Position numbers and translations under genes: made by a program
Notes under the pieces: generated by a model
What the model was told of the DNA's origin: nothing
Seen by the model: only the letters and a program-made list of their open reading frames with translations
The model's database searches: none
Shown here: in pieces, positions 1-9,234 of the stretch
Layout of the letters: each line of letters begins with the position of its first letter
How positions within the stretch are numbered: position 1 is the stretch's first letter
Assembly: GCA_946408995.1 (NCBI GenBank)
Contig: CAMJUL010000004.1
Coordinates: 1-64,000, forward strand
Source of the DNA: an uncultured Clostridia bacterium
GTDB lineage: Bacteria; Bacillota; Clostridia; Christensenellales; Aristaeellaceae
Reading direction: 5' to 3'
Length of the DNA: 64,000 nt

Positions 1-793
1 GGCCAACATGGGAAAGGGGCTGCTGCAGATTTTGGTGCTTCTGCAACAGCCCCTTCTTTTGATCTGCGTCCGTCCCGATGGGGAACAAGCCGGGCGTGCC
101 CGGGTTCGGGCGGCCATCCTGCAGAACAGTCGGTTTGGCAACAGTACGGATGGGATCCATGAGACCTGTGCTTTTTTCAAAAACCCCTGTGGTCAAAACG
201 GCCCCCCGATCCTTTGAACGTGGAACGGATCACGGATCCAAAGAGAACCAGGGCAGTCAGCGGGCAGAAGGTTTAAAGCCCTGCGCCGGGGAGGATCAGG
301 CCAGCGAGGCGCTCCGGCGGCAAGATAACGCTGATCCTGTCTGCTAACGGCCAAGGCGGCAGGCATGTGCTCAACGTCTCCAACCGGGGCTGCAACTGTG
401 CCAAGCGGCTTTTGAAGACCGCCTAACACCGCAAGGGGCCGATCAGTTTCCGGGATCTGATGATTTCCGGGTCCGAGCCTTTCAGGAAACGCATCGTCAG
501 CAGCGGCAGGATCCTAAACGACAGGAGGGATCATGTCCAGGAAGCAGGCACTTCTGTTTGAGAAAAAATCGCCGCACTGATCGCGTCTCCTGTGCCGAAG
601 GCAGCGGACGCGCAAGGCCGAGGAAAAATGAAGGAGGCGGGCAGCGGGCCCCGGATCTCTTTGGCAGCAGAGCGGCGAGGGACCCGGGGAGCGAGCCGGA
701 CGTGATCCCGTTCCCGGCCGAAGGCAGGGGAGGGGGCGGACAGGGCGCTGGGTCGCCTGACGCGGCCCGGCAGACCCGATACAGGAAAAGAAA
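1..793. other. Stretch with no supported gene
   Basis: No reading frame here looks like a recognisable protein. Two weak hints exist. On the minus strand a frame is open from about position 225 to the left edge, with an ATG at 160 but no good ribosome binding site. On the plus strand a strong AGGAGGG site precedes an ATG at 533, but that frame stops after 15 codons. The disrupted coding hints suggest decayed sequence between two genes, or the 5' end of a leftward gene. I cannot name either. Confidence 0.4.
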
Positions 794-832
794 GCGCCGT
801 CCCGGCGGAAGAAGACCGTACCGGGACGGCGC
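784..832 (-). terminator. Rho-independent terminator of the Mrp/Mbh operon
   Basis: A perfect 12-bp inverted repeat (GCGCCGTCCCGG at 794-805 with its complement at 821-832) encloses a 15-nt loop. Read on the minus strand it is followed by a T-rich run (TTTCTTTTCC). It lies about 20 bp after the last antiporter gene, so it marks the 3' end of the operon and shows that no hydrogenase genes follow in the same transcript. Confidence 0.85.
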
Positions 833-853
833 GATGGTTTGTATTGGAAAGGG

Positions 854-3133
854 TCAGCGCAGCACCAGGAACAGCAGGGCCAGGAACCCCAGGGCGAAGA
901 CCAGCAGGCTGAAGGAGATCGTGCGGGCAAAATGCCGGCTGTTTTCCTCTGCGTCCTCGGCCAGCGCGGCCAGGACCGATACGAATCGGGTCCGGATGGG
1001 GCGGCGCTTGAAGACCGTGCGGTTCAGGAAGGCGCAGATCCGGTCCAGGAAGGAGCCTACGGCAAAGGTCAGTCGGTTGCCTACCGTTGGCACGGGACGG
1101 GGCTTTTTGGCCCGGAAAAGGGTTCTGCGCAGGCCGAGGGTCATGGCGTCCACGGAGGAATCCATGACCCGGCCCGTGAAGGTGCCAAGGTGCAGAGCGG
1201 CGGGCTTGAGGGCCTTTTCCGTAAAGCCGTCCAGCACTTTCGCGAGGGCGGTGAGGACCGACTGGCCCGCGGGCAGAAGGAAGCGCTCCAGAAGCTGATC
1301 CAGGCCCCGGGCCAGGTCGGCGCCGGCAAGGAGCCCCAAGGGGAGCATCAGGCCTTCCAGAAGGCGGTCCAGCCCCTGGGCAAGGAGGCCCAGCCCCGTT
1401 AACAGGCCATGGATCAGGGGCCGGTACAGGGTGTCCTCCATATCAAAGCGGCGGAACCAGCGGTTGACATAGACCCGGGGGGCCGCCTTCTTTTTTCCGT
1501 GCTTTTCCATGTCTGGGGCCATCAGCAGGCCCCGCACGACGACAGGGTAACAGAACAGGGCCACCAGGACCGATTTAAAGGCGCCCAACAGGTTTTCCAA
1601 CGAAAAATAGTCCACGTCATGGGGGACTGCGTCCATGAAGGGCAGGGCCGCATAGGAAAGGGGCCGGGCCGTTAACGCAGGCAGGACGCCGGGCACCGTC
1701 ACCAGCAGGGCGGGGAGCAGCAGGAGCAGGCGCCCCACGGGAGACAGGTACGGGGTTTTTCGGTCGAACTCCTTTTGGCGGGTGGGGTGCTTTTCCACAA
1801 ACAGGGCGACAAAGAGCTTGGTCATGTAGGTGAGCGTCAGGCCGCCGGTGACGATGAACACCTTTTCCACCACGGAGGAAAAGCCCGCCCCTTCCGCACC
1901 GAGGCCGATGTATTCCAGGAGCCCTTCATGCAGCAGGGACTTGGACAGGAACCCGCTCCAAAGGGGGATGCCGGAGATGCCCAGGGCGGGCAGCAGAAAG
2001 CAGACCGCCAGGAAGGGCTTTTTGCGCCCCCAGCCGCGGATGTCGTTCAGGTTCAGCTGGTGCAGGTTCATATATACCGTGCCGGCGCACAGGAACAGGC
2101 CCAGCTTGAACAGGGAATGGTTGAGCATGTGCAGGATGGTTCCCTGGGCGGCCAGGCTGCTTTCCTCCCCCAAAAGGCTCTGGCAGGCGGCACCGATCAG
2201 GATAAAGCCGATCTGGCTCATGGAGGAGCAGGCGAGGGTCCGTTTCAGATCCACGCTGAACAGGGCCAGCACCGCCCCCAGAAGCATGGTGACGCAGCCG
2301 AGCGCCAGGATCAGAAGGCCCCAGCGGGTGTCCGTGCGGAAAACGTACACCGTCAGCACCAGAATGCCATAGATGCCGGTCTTGGTCAGGATGCCGCTCA
2401 GCAGCGCGCTGGCGGGGGCCGGCGCCACGGGATGGGCCTTGGGCAGCCAGATGTGCAATGGGAACATGCCGGCCTTCCCGCCAAAGCCCACCAGCACGAG
2501 AACGCCTGGCAGCAAAAGGCTGCCGGGGTCCGCAAGACGCCGGGCCGCCTGGCGCATCTCCTCAAATTGGAGGGTGCCCAGGGCATGGTGCAAAAGGAAG
2601 AGTCCCATCAGGGTGACCATGCCGCCGATGACCGCCACGGCCAGGTAGGTCTGGGCGGCGCGCAGGGCGCCGGGGGTCTCCTCGTGGGCGACCCAGGGGT
2701 AGCTGGTCAGAGACATGATTTCAAAGAAGATAAAGGTGGTGTACAGATCGTCGGACAGGAAGACCCCGCAGGTGGCGCCCAGGGTGAGCAAAAAGAAGAA
2801 GCCGAACCGGTTGCGGTTCCGGTAATGGGCGAAATACTCCGGATTGAACAGCCCCGTAACGGACCACATGAGGCCGGCCACACAGGCGTAAAGGGCCCGG
2901 AAGCCGTCCGCCCGGAAACGGATGCCCAGGCCGCAGAACCCGTCCAGGGTGAAGCTGGGGGCTTCTTTCGTGGAAAGGACAGACGCAAGGAGTGTCAAAG
3001 CAAGGGCAAAATGGACCAGGGCCCCGGCGGACACGACGATGTCCCGGGCCTTCTTGCTTTTTCTGCCGGTCAGGTAGGCGGCAGGGGCCCAAAGCATGGG
3101 CAGAAAGACCAAACAAGGGAGAAGGATGGGCAT
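854..3133 (-). CDS. Complex I-type antiporter subunit (MrpA/NuoL class) with long C-terminal extension
   Basis: This 759-residue, roughly 14-TM protein belongs to the proton-conducting antiporter family (Proton_antipo_M) of Mrp, Mbh and complex I. The functional residues are visible: a TM5-type Glu (FFEIMS), Lys in FGGKAGMFPLH, a second Lys in GILTKTGIYG and a TM12-type Lys in SGFLSKSLL. After about residue 550 comes an unusual 200-residue tail of amphipathic, Leu-rich helices and basic loops, ending in one hydrophobic helix. This recalls the lateral helix of NuoL, although the sequence is not recognisably the same. Start chosen at ATG 3133 behind AAGGAGGG, 10 nt from the upstream gene. It is the last gene of the operon. 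It could be called MrpA-like, but it lacks the MbhD/MbhE tail of true MrpA, which is encoded separately at 7971-9234. Confidence 0.85.
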   Translation of the reverse strand: MPILLPCLVFLPMLWAPAAYLTGRKSKKARDIVVSAGALVHFALALTLLASVLSTKEAPSFTLDGFCGLGIRFRADGFRALYACVAGLMWSVTGLFNPEYFAHYRNRNRFGFFFLLTLGATCGVFLSDDLYTTFIFFEIMSLTSYPWVAHEETPGALRAAQTYLAVAVIGGMVTLMGLFLLHHALGTLQFEEMRQAARRLADPGSLLLPGVLVLVGFGGKAGMFPLHIWLPKAHPVAPAPASALLSGILTKTGIYGILVLTVYVFRTDTRWGLLILALGCVTMLLGAVLALFSVDLKRTLACSSMSQIGFILIGAACQSLLGEESSLAAQGTILHMLNHSLFKLGLFLCAGTVYMNLHQLNLNDIRGWGRKKPFLAVCFLLPALGISGIPLWSGFLSKSLLHEGLLEYIGLGAEGAGFSSVVEKVFIVTGGLTLTYMTKLFVALFVEKHPTRQKEFDRKTPYLSPVGRLLLLLPALLVTVPGVLPALTARPLSYAALPFMDAVPHDVDYFSLENLLGAFKSVLVALFCYPVVVRGLLMAPDMEKHGKKKAAPRVYVNRWFRRFDMEDTLYRPLIHGLLTGLGLLAQGLDRLLEGLMLPLGLLAGADLARGLDQLLERFLLPAGQSVLTALAKVLDGFTEKALKPAALHLGTFTGRVMDSSVDAMTLGLRRTLFRAKKPRPVPTVGNRLTFAVGSFLDRICAFLNRTVFKRRPIRTRFVSVLAALAEDAEENSRHFARTISFSLLVFALGFLALLFLVLR

Positions 3134-3143
3134 GCTTCCCTCC

Positions 3144-4607
3144 TTAGCGAATGACGGATCGGACGATGGAGGAGACAAAAGGCATGAACGCGGCGTAGGA
3201 GAAGGACAGGACCAGGGTGGTCAGGGTCCATACCGAAAGGGGCAGGAGCATTTGAAGGGAGGGGTCCAGTCGGTCCTGAGGGGATGGCCCCGCCGGTACG
3301 CTGAAAAAGGCGTGAAAGGCGGGCACCAGCAGGTACACGGCCGTCAGGACCGCGGAAAGGGCCAGGACGGCGCAGCCGACGACGGCGGGAGGACCGCCCG
3401 TCTCCAGGGCGCCCATGGCCAGGGTCCATTTGGAATGGAAGCCGTCCAGGGGCGGGATGCCCGTCATGGCCAGGGCGGAGGGGACAAACAGGGCCATGCA
3501 AAGAGGCATGCGCCGGGCGAGGCCGTGCCATTGGGAGACCTCCGTCAGGCCCGCCCGGATCTGGACGGTTCCGCAGACCCCAAAGAGGGTGATCTTCATG
3601 AAGGCGTGATAGACCATGTGCAGCATGGCGCCCTCCAGGCCCCTGGGGGTCAGCATCACCGTGCCCAGAAGGATATAGGACAAATTGGAAATGGTGGAAT
3701 ACACCAGACGGCGCTTGAAATGCGTTTCCCGCACCGCGTTGACCGAGCCGTACAGGATGGTGAAGGCGGCCAGGGCAAAGGGGATCCATTGGGCGAAGCT
3801 GTCCCGAAGCAGGTCCGGGCCGAAGGAGAACCAGGTCAGACGGATCAGGCCGAAAACGCCGGCCTTGACCACCGCCACCGCGTGCAGAAGGGCGGTGACC
3901 GGGGTGGGGGCCGCCGAGGCGGAGACCAGCCACCCGTGGAAGGGAAAGACCGCGGCCTTGACGCCCATGCCCACGAAAACCAGAAGGTATCCAAGCCGCA
4001 TCAGGGGAACCCGGCTTTCGTCCAGGCCCCGCAGGACCCCGCCGGGCACGAAGGCGGAGGTCTCCCCGTAGGCGAGGACCAGCATGATGCCCGCGAAGGC
4101 AAGCCCCGCACCGAAGAGGGAATAATACAGGTATTTGAGGCCTGCTGCCACCCGCTCCTTGCCCATGCCATGCATGACCAGGGGGAGGGTGACCAGGGTC
4201 AACAGTTCATAGAACAGGTAGAGGGTCACCACGTCGCCTGCCATGGAGATGCCCAGCGTGATGCCAAAGGCCAGGGTATACCAGGCGAAAAAAGAATTCT
4301 GCCGGCCCTCATGCTCCATGTACTCAAAGGCGTACAGGCTGGCGAGGGGCCAGAGAAAGGCGATCATGCAGGTGAAGACGCGGCCCAGGTCATCCAGATG
4401 AAGGGAACAGGTGATCTTCTGCGTAAAGTGCAGGAAGGAAAAGGTGACGTTCCCCCGGGTCGTAAAGCAGCACAGGAATACCAGGGCGCTGGTCAGAAGA
4501 ACGGAAAAAAGCACATACCCTTCCCGCAGGCGGCGGTTTTTGAACCGGAACGCCGGAAGCAGGGCGCCACACAGGATGGGCAGGAGCACCGTTATCAGAA
4601 GCAGCAT
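3144..4607 (-). CDS. Antiporter-like subunit (MrpD/NuoM/NuoN class), copy 3
   Basis: This 487-residue polytopic membrane protein is of the Proton_antipo_M family. Conserved channel residues are present: Glu in FYELLTLV, Lys in GVKAAVFPFHGW, Lys in VVKAGVFG and Lys in FHSKWTLA. It would form one proton or cation half-channel module of the antiporter complex. ATG at 4607 follows AAGGAGG and sits 9 nt after the upstream gene, so translation is probably coupled. A paralogue of the genes at 854, 4617 and 6112; which cation each handles cannot be told from sequence. Confidence 0.87.
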   Translation of the reverse strand: MLLLITVLLPILCGALLPAFRFKNRRLREGYVLFSVLLTSALVFLCCFTTRGNVTFSFLHFTQKITCSLHLDDLGRVFTCMIAFLWPLASLYAFEYMEHEGRQNSFFAWYTLAFGITLGISMAGDVVTLYLFYELLTLVTLPLVMHGMGKERVAAGLKYLYYSLFGAGLAFAGIMLVLAYGETSAFVPGGVLRGLDESRVPLMRLGYLLVFVGMGVKAAVFPFHGWLVSASAAPTPVTALLHAVAVVKAGVFGLIRLTWFSFGPDLLRDSFAQWIPFALAAFTILYGSVNAVRETHFKRRLVYSTISNLSYILLGTVMLTPRGLEGAMLHMVYHAFMKITLFGVCGTVQIRAGLTEVSQWHGLARRMPLCMALFVPSALAMTGIPPLDGFHSKWTLAMGALETGGPPAVVGCAVLALSAVLTAVYLLVPAFHAFFSVPAGPSPQDRLDPSLQMLLPLSVWTLTTLVLSFSYAAFMPFVSSIVRSVIR

Positions 4608-4616
4608 AGGGCCTCC

Positions 4617-6089
4617 TTAAAACAAACCACGCACGATGCCCTCAAAGAAGGACTGGAGCGGAGAGGGGAACATGCCCCCAAGGAAGGTGAACAAAACGCA
4701 CAGGATCATGGGGACGAGCATCAAAGCGGGGCATTCCGTCTTTTTCAGGGAGGCGTAATCAAAATCCCTGCCCGGGAAAAAGCCGTGAATGGTGACGTCC
4801 AGCAGATAGCCCGCCGTCAGCAGGGCGGACAAAAGCAGGACCGCCGGGGCAAGATAGGGGATGACCTGCAGCCCGCTGTCAAGCGCCCCTTGGGCCAGGT
4901 TCCATTTGCTGATGAAGCCGCCGGTGGGAGGAATGCCGATCAGGCCGACGGAGGCCAAAGTGAAACACCAGAGGGTGACGGGCATCTGTTTGCCGATGCC
5001 CTCCAATTGACTGACCTTCGTTTTGCCCGTCTGATGAATGATGCCCCCGGCCGCCAGGAACAGGCAGGTTTTGATGGCGGAATGGAAGACGATGTGCATC
5101 ATCGACCCGGTCAGGGCGGTGGGATGGAGCAGGAAGACGCCCAGCAGCACGTAGCTGACCTGGGAAACGGTGGAATAGGCCAGGCGCTTTTTGAAAAGGT
5201 CTGTTTTGAAGGCCATCATGGAGCCCATGAAGACGGTGGCCAGGGCCACGCCGCACAGGGCGTACTGGGCCCAGGTGCCGCGCAGAAAATCCGGCCCCAC
5301 CACATAATAGAGGATCCGGAGGATGCAAAGGACCCCGGCCTTGGTGATGACGCCGGAGAGGACCGCCGAGGCGGGGGCCGGGGCGATGGGATGGGCGGTG
5401 GGCAGCCAGGCGTGCATGGGGAACAGGCCGGCCTTGGTGCCAAAGCCCAGGAGGGTGATGAACAGGATCACAAGCAGCGCCTGGGGGGAGACCGTCAGGG
5501 CGTCCTGCCTCAGGCTGCCGCCGGCCGTAAAGAGCGGGGAAGAGGTGTTGGCGGCAAGGAAGAAGATGCCCAAAAGGCCCATGGTGGCGCCGGCTATGGA
5601 GTACAGAAGGTACTTTATCCCGGCGGCGATGGCCTCCCGGGTCATTTCATGCAGCACCAGGGCGACGCTCAGCAGGGTCATCAGTTCAAAGAACAGGTAC
5701 AGGGTGACCAGGGTGCCGGAGAAGGCCAGGGCGTTCAGGGCGGAAAGGGTCAGGAGGTAAAAGACATAATACCGCCTTTCGTGCCCCTCGGATTCCATGT
5801 AATGAAAAGAATAAAGCACGGGAACGGTCCACATGAGGGTGAAGAAGGGGGCGAAGAAGCGGGAGAGGGGATCCAGGGAAAGCACCAGGGGCAGGTCGGC
5901 CCCAATGGAGAGAAAGGTCCAGGCCGCGTCCTCCCCGGTGCAGGCGATGAGGCAGAAGGCGCATTCCGCGAGCAGGGAAAGGCCTGTTACGGCGCAGACC
6001 GTCCGGTGACTGGCGGCCTTTTCCTTTAGAAGCCTCAGGAGCAGGGCGGCGAGGGCGGGAAAGAGAACGGTCAGGACAAGGAAGAACAT
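4617..6089 (-). CDS. Antiporter-like subunit (MrpD/NuoM class), copy 2
   Basis: A 490-residue multi-TM Proton_antipo_M protein. The Glu of FFELMTLL, the Lys pair in FGTKAGLFPMHAW and VITKAGVLC, and the Lys of FISKWNLA match the conserved ion-path residues of MrpD, MbhH and NuoL/M/N. The start was moved to ATG 6089, preceded by AGGAGG, because the longer open frame adds a 28-residue proline-rich stretch that is not membrane-like. It is 10 nt from copy 3 downstream and 22 nt from copy 1 upstream. Confidence 0.88.
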   Translation of the reverse strand: MFFLVLTVLFPALAALLLRLLKEKAASHRTVCAVTGLSLLAECAFCLIACTGEDAAWTFLSIGADLPLVLSLDPLSRFFAPFFTLMWTVPVLYSFHYMESEGHERRYYVFYLLTLSALNALAFSGTLVTLYLFFELMTLLSVALVLHEMTREAIAAGIKYLLYSIAGATMGLLGIFFLAANTSSPLFTAGGSLRQDALTVSPQALLVILFITLLGFGTKAGLFPMHAWLPTAHPIAPAPASAVLSGVITKAGVLCILRILYYVVGPDFLRGTWAQYALCGVALATVFMGSMMAFKTDLFKKRLAYSTVSQVSYVLLGVFLLHPTALTGSMMHIVFHSAIKTCLFLAAGGIIHQTGKTKVSQLEGIGKQMPVTLWCFTLASVGLIGIPPTGGFISKWNLAQGALDSGLQVIPYLAPAVLLLSALLTAGYLLDVTIHGFFPGRDFDYASLKKTECPALMLVPMILCVLFTFLGGMFPSPLQSFFEGIVRGLF

Positions 6090-6111
6090 GGACGGAACCT
6101 CCTTTGGTTTT

Positions 6112-7593
6112 TCAGGCGAACAGGGATATGCCTCTGAGCAGGGTACTGTACAGGGAGGCGGAAGCGGTGCCAAGGTACAGGTTTACGGCCATCATCAGGC
6201 AAAGGGAGACCAGGTATCCGGCGCCGGTCGCCCGCCGGGGCGGCGTTTCAAGGGGACCGGGACGGTAGATGCCCACCACCGCGTGTAAAAAGTACAGGGT
6301 ATTGAGAAAGGTGGACAGGGCCAGCAGCAGCAGCACGGCCGCGGACAGGGGGCCGGAGGTGGCGATGGCCGCCTGGCTCAGATAGATCTTGGACAGGAAG
6401 CCTCCCAGCAGCGGCACGCCCGTCATGCTGACGGCGCCCAGGGTAAAGGCCGCGCCGGCGGCGAAGTGCCGTTTTCCCGCCCCCTGGAGGGAATCGGCGT
6501 CAAACCGCCCGCCGGAGACGTCGCTGAGCCCCGAGGCGGAGAGGAAAAGCATGGATTTGCCGAAGGCGTGGACCAGCATATGGAAGACCGCGGCGGTCAT
6601 GGCCTCCGGGGTGCAAAGCCCCACCGCGAGGAACACGAAGGAGATCTGCGCGACGGAGGAATAGGAGATCATCCGCCGCAGGTCCCACTGCCGGATAGCA
6701 TGGAGGGACCCGATGAGAAGCCCCAGGCCCGCCAGGGAGGACAGCGCGGTCGCCAGGCCGGACGCACGCACCGCCTCCAGACCTACGCAGCGCATGTAAA
6801 ACTTGATCAACAGGAACAGGTATCCTTTGGAGACCACCGAAGAGAGCAGGGCGGAGGAGGCGGGGGTGGAATAGGCGTAGGCGTCCGGCAGCCATTCGTG
6901 GAAGGGAAACAGGCCGCATTTGATGGACAGCCCCACTGTGAGGAGCACCATGACCGCCCGCAGGGGCAGGGAGGGGGGACCCTCCGCCGCGGCAAGGCTT
7001 TGGCGAATGCTTTCCATGTTCAATTGCCCCGTGATGCCGTAGAGCATGGAAATGCCCATCAGGCACAAACCGGAGCCGGTCAGGTTCATGACCAGATACC
7101 GGAGGGACGCCGCCAGGGAACGGTCGTCCTGCCGGGAAAAGATCAGCGCCGCCGCCGACAGGGTGGAGATCTCGATGAACACGTAGCCCGTGAACAGGTC
7201 GTTGGTATAAAGGAGCGCGCAGACGGCGCAGAGCGTCATCAGGGTGACGACGCAAAACAGGTTCTGTTTCCTTTCGGGGATCTGCTGCCTGACCTTGCGC
7301 ATGCCCGCGTTCAGGGACAGAAAAGCCGTCAGGGCCAGGGCCGCGCTGCAGACAGCTTCCAGGGGGCCGGCCCGCAGCTCATTGCCCCAGGGGGCGGGGA
7401 AATGCCCCATGGGGTAATGAAAGGGCTCAAGGTCCCGGAAGGCGAAGGTCAGCGCGAGGTTTCCAAGGCAGATCAGTCCCGGGACGGCGCGGGCCAGGAA
7501 GCGGGCCGCCTTCCCCGGCAGCACGGCGCAAAGAAGGGCGCATACCATGCACAGCAGGATGGAAACGAAGGGGACATTCTGGACAGGCGCCAT
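6112..7593 (-). CDS. mrpD: Antiporter-like subunit MrpD/MbhH, copy 1
   Basis: 493 residues, about 14 TM helices. It directly follows the MrpC homologue, the position of mrpD in Mrp and mbhH in Mbh operons. Visible ion-path residues: Glu in VFIEISTL, Lys in SIKCGLFPFHEW, Lys in VVSKGYLFL and Lys in FLSKIYLS. The ATG overlaps the TAA of mrpC, so translation is coupled. Of the four antiporter-like subunits, gene order makes this the best candidate for the true MrpD orthologue. Confidence 0.88.
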   Translation of the reverse strand: MAPVQNVPFVSILLCMVCALLCAVLPGKAARFLARAVPGLICLGNLALTFAFRDLEPFHYPMGHFPAPWGNELRAGPLEAVCSAALALTAFLSLNAGMRKVRQQIPERKQNLFCVVTLMTLCAVCALLYTNDLFTGYVFIEISTLSAAALIFSRQDDRSLAASLRYLVMNLTGSGLCLMGISMLYGITGQLNMESIRQSLAAAEGPPSLPLRAVMVLLTVGLSIKCGLFPFHEWLPDAYAYSTPASSALLSSVVSKGYLFLLIKFYMRCVGLEAVRASGLATALSSLAGLGLLIGSLHAIRQWDLRRMISYSSVAQISFVFLAVGLCTPEAMTAAVFHMLVHAFGKSMLFLSASGLSDVSGGRFDADSLQGAGKRHFAAGAAFTLGAVSMTGVPLLGGFLSKIYLSQAAIATSGPLSAAVLLLLALSTFLNTLYFLHAVVGIYRPGPLETPPRRATGAGYLVSLCLMMAVNLYLGTASASLYSTLLRGISLFA

Positions 7594-7967
7594 TATTTTT
7601 CCCCCTTCCGCGCCAGAAGCACGATCTCGTCGATGTTCAGGGTGCGGAACCGCTCATACAGCCGCACGGTCAGTGCAAGGAGCAGGGCGGTGACGGAGAC
7701 GGACACGACGATGCCCGTCAGCACGAGGCCGGCGGGGACCGGATTGACATAGGCGGACGCGTCGGTCACCCCCTCCCGGAGGATGGGGGGGAAGCGTCCC
7801 TCGATGTAGCCCATGGAGGCCAGAAACAGGTAGACCGCGGTATCCATGACGTTGAGGCCGATGATCTTCTTGAGCAGGTTGCGGTTGAGCAGCAGCGTGG
7901 TGAAGCCGACCCCGAACAGCAGCATGGCCGCGGCCTCGTAAAGGTGATCCGAAAAGAGCGCAGCCAT
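7593..7967 (-). CDS. mrpC: Na+/H+ antiporter subunit C (MrpC/MnhC, NuoK-like)
   Basis: A 124-residue, three-TM protein of the NuoK/MnhC family. It contains the family-type LLNRNLLKKIIGLNV stretch and a PVPAGLVLTGIVVS helix. In Mrp and Mbh complexes this subunit packs between the B and D subunits and forms part of the ion path. It starts 4 nt after the upstream MnhB-type gene and overlaps mrpD by one base. The length is typical for the family. Confidence 0.9.
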   Translation of the reverse strand: MAALFSDHLYEAAAMLLFGVGFTTLLLNRNLLKKIIGLNVMDTAVYLFLASMGYIEGRFPPILREGVTDASAYVNPVPAGLVLTGIVVSVSVTALLLALTVRLYERFRTLNIDEIVLLARKGEK

Positions 7968-7970
7968 GGG

Positions 7971-8966
7971 TCAGTACCCTCCTTTGGTAAACAGACGGTA
8001 AAAGCCGTACATGGTCAGGGCGACGATCAGCCCGACGCACATGTCCAGGGGCAGTATCAGCCCCGCGGACAGGATGGAAAAGGGCTCTCCCAGGGGAATG
8101 TCCAGGGGGATGCCGTTGGCCCCGGTATAAAAGACCACGGACTTGGCCCCGGCGTAAAACAGGAGCGCCGTGAAGATGGCAAGGGAAGCCCGCCTTTCGG
8201 TGATCAGCCGGGAGACCCGCTCCTCCCCGGCGGCGTTGCTCAGCAGCATCAGCGCCCCGCCGAGGATGGCGCCGCCGGCGAAGCCGCCCCCGGGGGAGGA
8301 ATGGCCGTTGAGCACCACGGCCGCCCCAAAGAGGGCGATGACCGGGAAAAGCACCAGGGACGAGGCCCGCAGGATGTCGTCCCCGTGCAGGTCCCCGCCG
8401 GTAAGCGACAGGGGGGAGGGGACGGGGCCCTTGGCGTCGTCCCGGTCCAGGCGCAGAAGCATCATGACCGCGCAGGAGGCCAGAAACAGCACCGAGGATT
8501 CCCCAAGGGTGTCAAAGGCACGGTAATCCAGGATCATGCCGGAGACGAAATTGACCGCGCCGGTCTCCTCCGGCCCCCGGCTGATATACCGGTAGGAGAC
8601 TTCGTTGTTCACCGGCGCGTCGACGCGGCCCAGCGCAGGCAGGGCGGAAACGGTCCGGAGCAGGAAAAACACGATCCCGCCGCACACGATGACCGCCAGA
8701 AAGCGGTACAAAAGCCGGGCCTGTCTTTCCCCCCGGGTGACGGACCAGTGGTGGAGACGGGCGTACAGGTCGCTTTCCCGCTCCCGGTCCCGCCGGGCCT
8801 TTTCCTGGAAGGCGTCCTCCGCCTGTCCGGCTGCCTCGGCAGAGGGGGCGGCGGGGGGCGTTTCGGCCTGGGTCATTTCCCGGTCGAGGCCGGTGAAGCC
8901 GTTTGTCAGCCAGTCGGATACGCGCTTGTGCGCCGAGGCGGGGTAACGATCATTGATCTTCGGCAT
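7971..8966 (-). CDS. mrpB: Fused MbhE-MnhB (MrpB) antiporter subunit
   Basis: 331 residues in three parts: a charged cytoplasmic N-terminus (about 1-75), an MbhE-like TM region with the conserved VSGMILDYRAFDTLGESSV stretch (about 80-165), and a C-terminal MnhB domain carrying the signature HSSPGGGFAGGA with four TM helices (about 195-325). In archaeal Mbh these are two genes (mbhE, mbhF), and in classic Mrp the first part belongs to the MrpA C-terminus. ATG 8966 has an AAAGGAG site and overlaps the upstream MbhD-like gene by 17 nt. The longer upstream start is rejected because it would code a basic, proline-rich leader. Confidence 0.87.
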   Translation of the reverse strand: MPKINDRYPASAHKRVSDWLTNGFTGLDREMTQAETPPAAPSAEAAGQAEDAFQEKARRDRERESDLYARLHHWSVTRGERQARLLYRFLAVIVCGGIVFFLLRTVSALPALGRVDAPVNNEVSYRYISRGPEETGAVNFVSGMILDYRAFDTLGESSVLFLASCAVMMLLRLDRDDAKGPVPSPLSLTGGDLHGDDILRASSLVLFPVIALFGAAVVLNGHSSPGGGFAGGAILGGALMLLSNAAGEERVSRLITERRASLAIFTALLFYAGAKSVVFYTGANGIPLDIPLGEPFSILSAGLILPLDMCVGLIVALTMYGFYRLFTKGGY

Positions 8967-9234
8967 GGGTGGCTCCTTTTCCCCCGTTTTTCGCTGCGCG
9001 GTCCACGGCGCGCAGACGGGCGAGGGCGGCAAAAAAAAGAATGCCGGTCACGCCTGCCCCCACCGCCGCCTCCGTCAGGGCCAGGTCCGGAGAGCGCAGC
9101 AGGATCCACAATACGCTCATGACCACGCTGTAAGTCATCAAAAGGATGATGGAGCCCAGAAGAGAGCGGGTGAAGGAGACCGATACGGCACAGACCAGGA
9201 GAAAAGCCAGCAGAAGACAGGCAAGCAGATTCAC
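8950..9234 (-). CDS. MbhD/DUF4040-type antiporter subunit
   Basis: A 94-residue, three-TM protein of the MbhD (DUF4040) family. The key stretch is LLRSPDLALTEAAVGAGVTG, shared with the MrpA C-terminus and NuoJ-like subunits. The GTG at 9234 was chosen because it overlaps the TGA of mrpG (GTGA) and has an upstream GGAGG. The longer frame would start inside mrpG with a non-membrane leader. Gene order mrpE-F-G-mbhD-mbhE/F-mrpC-mrpD copies that of Mbh hydrogenase operons. Confidence 0.85.
   Translation of the reverse strand: MNLLACLLLAFLLVCAVSVSFTRSLLGSIILLMTYSVVMSVLWILLRSPDLALTEAAVGAGVTGILFFAALARLRAVDRAAKNGGKGATHAEDQ

Noticed and set aside
1..160. Minus-strand partial ORF starting at ATG 160
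   Set aside because: It has plausible composition but no SD, no family match and a stop shortly upstream; too weak for a CDS call.
533..580. Plus-strand 15-codon ORF behind AGGAGGG
   Set aside because: Strong SD but a very short frame with no recognised peptide; noted only as a possible pseudogene start.
3096..6029. A 977-codon plus frame opposite the antiporter genes
   Set aside because: Gly/Gln/Glu-rich shadow of membrane-protein genes; the minus strand holds conserved ion-path motifs.
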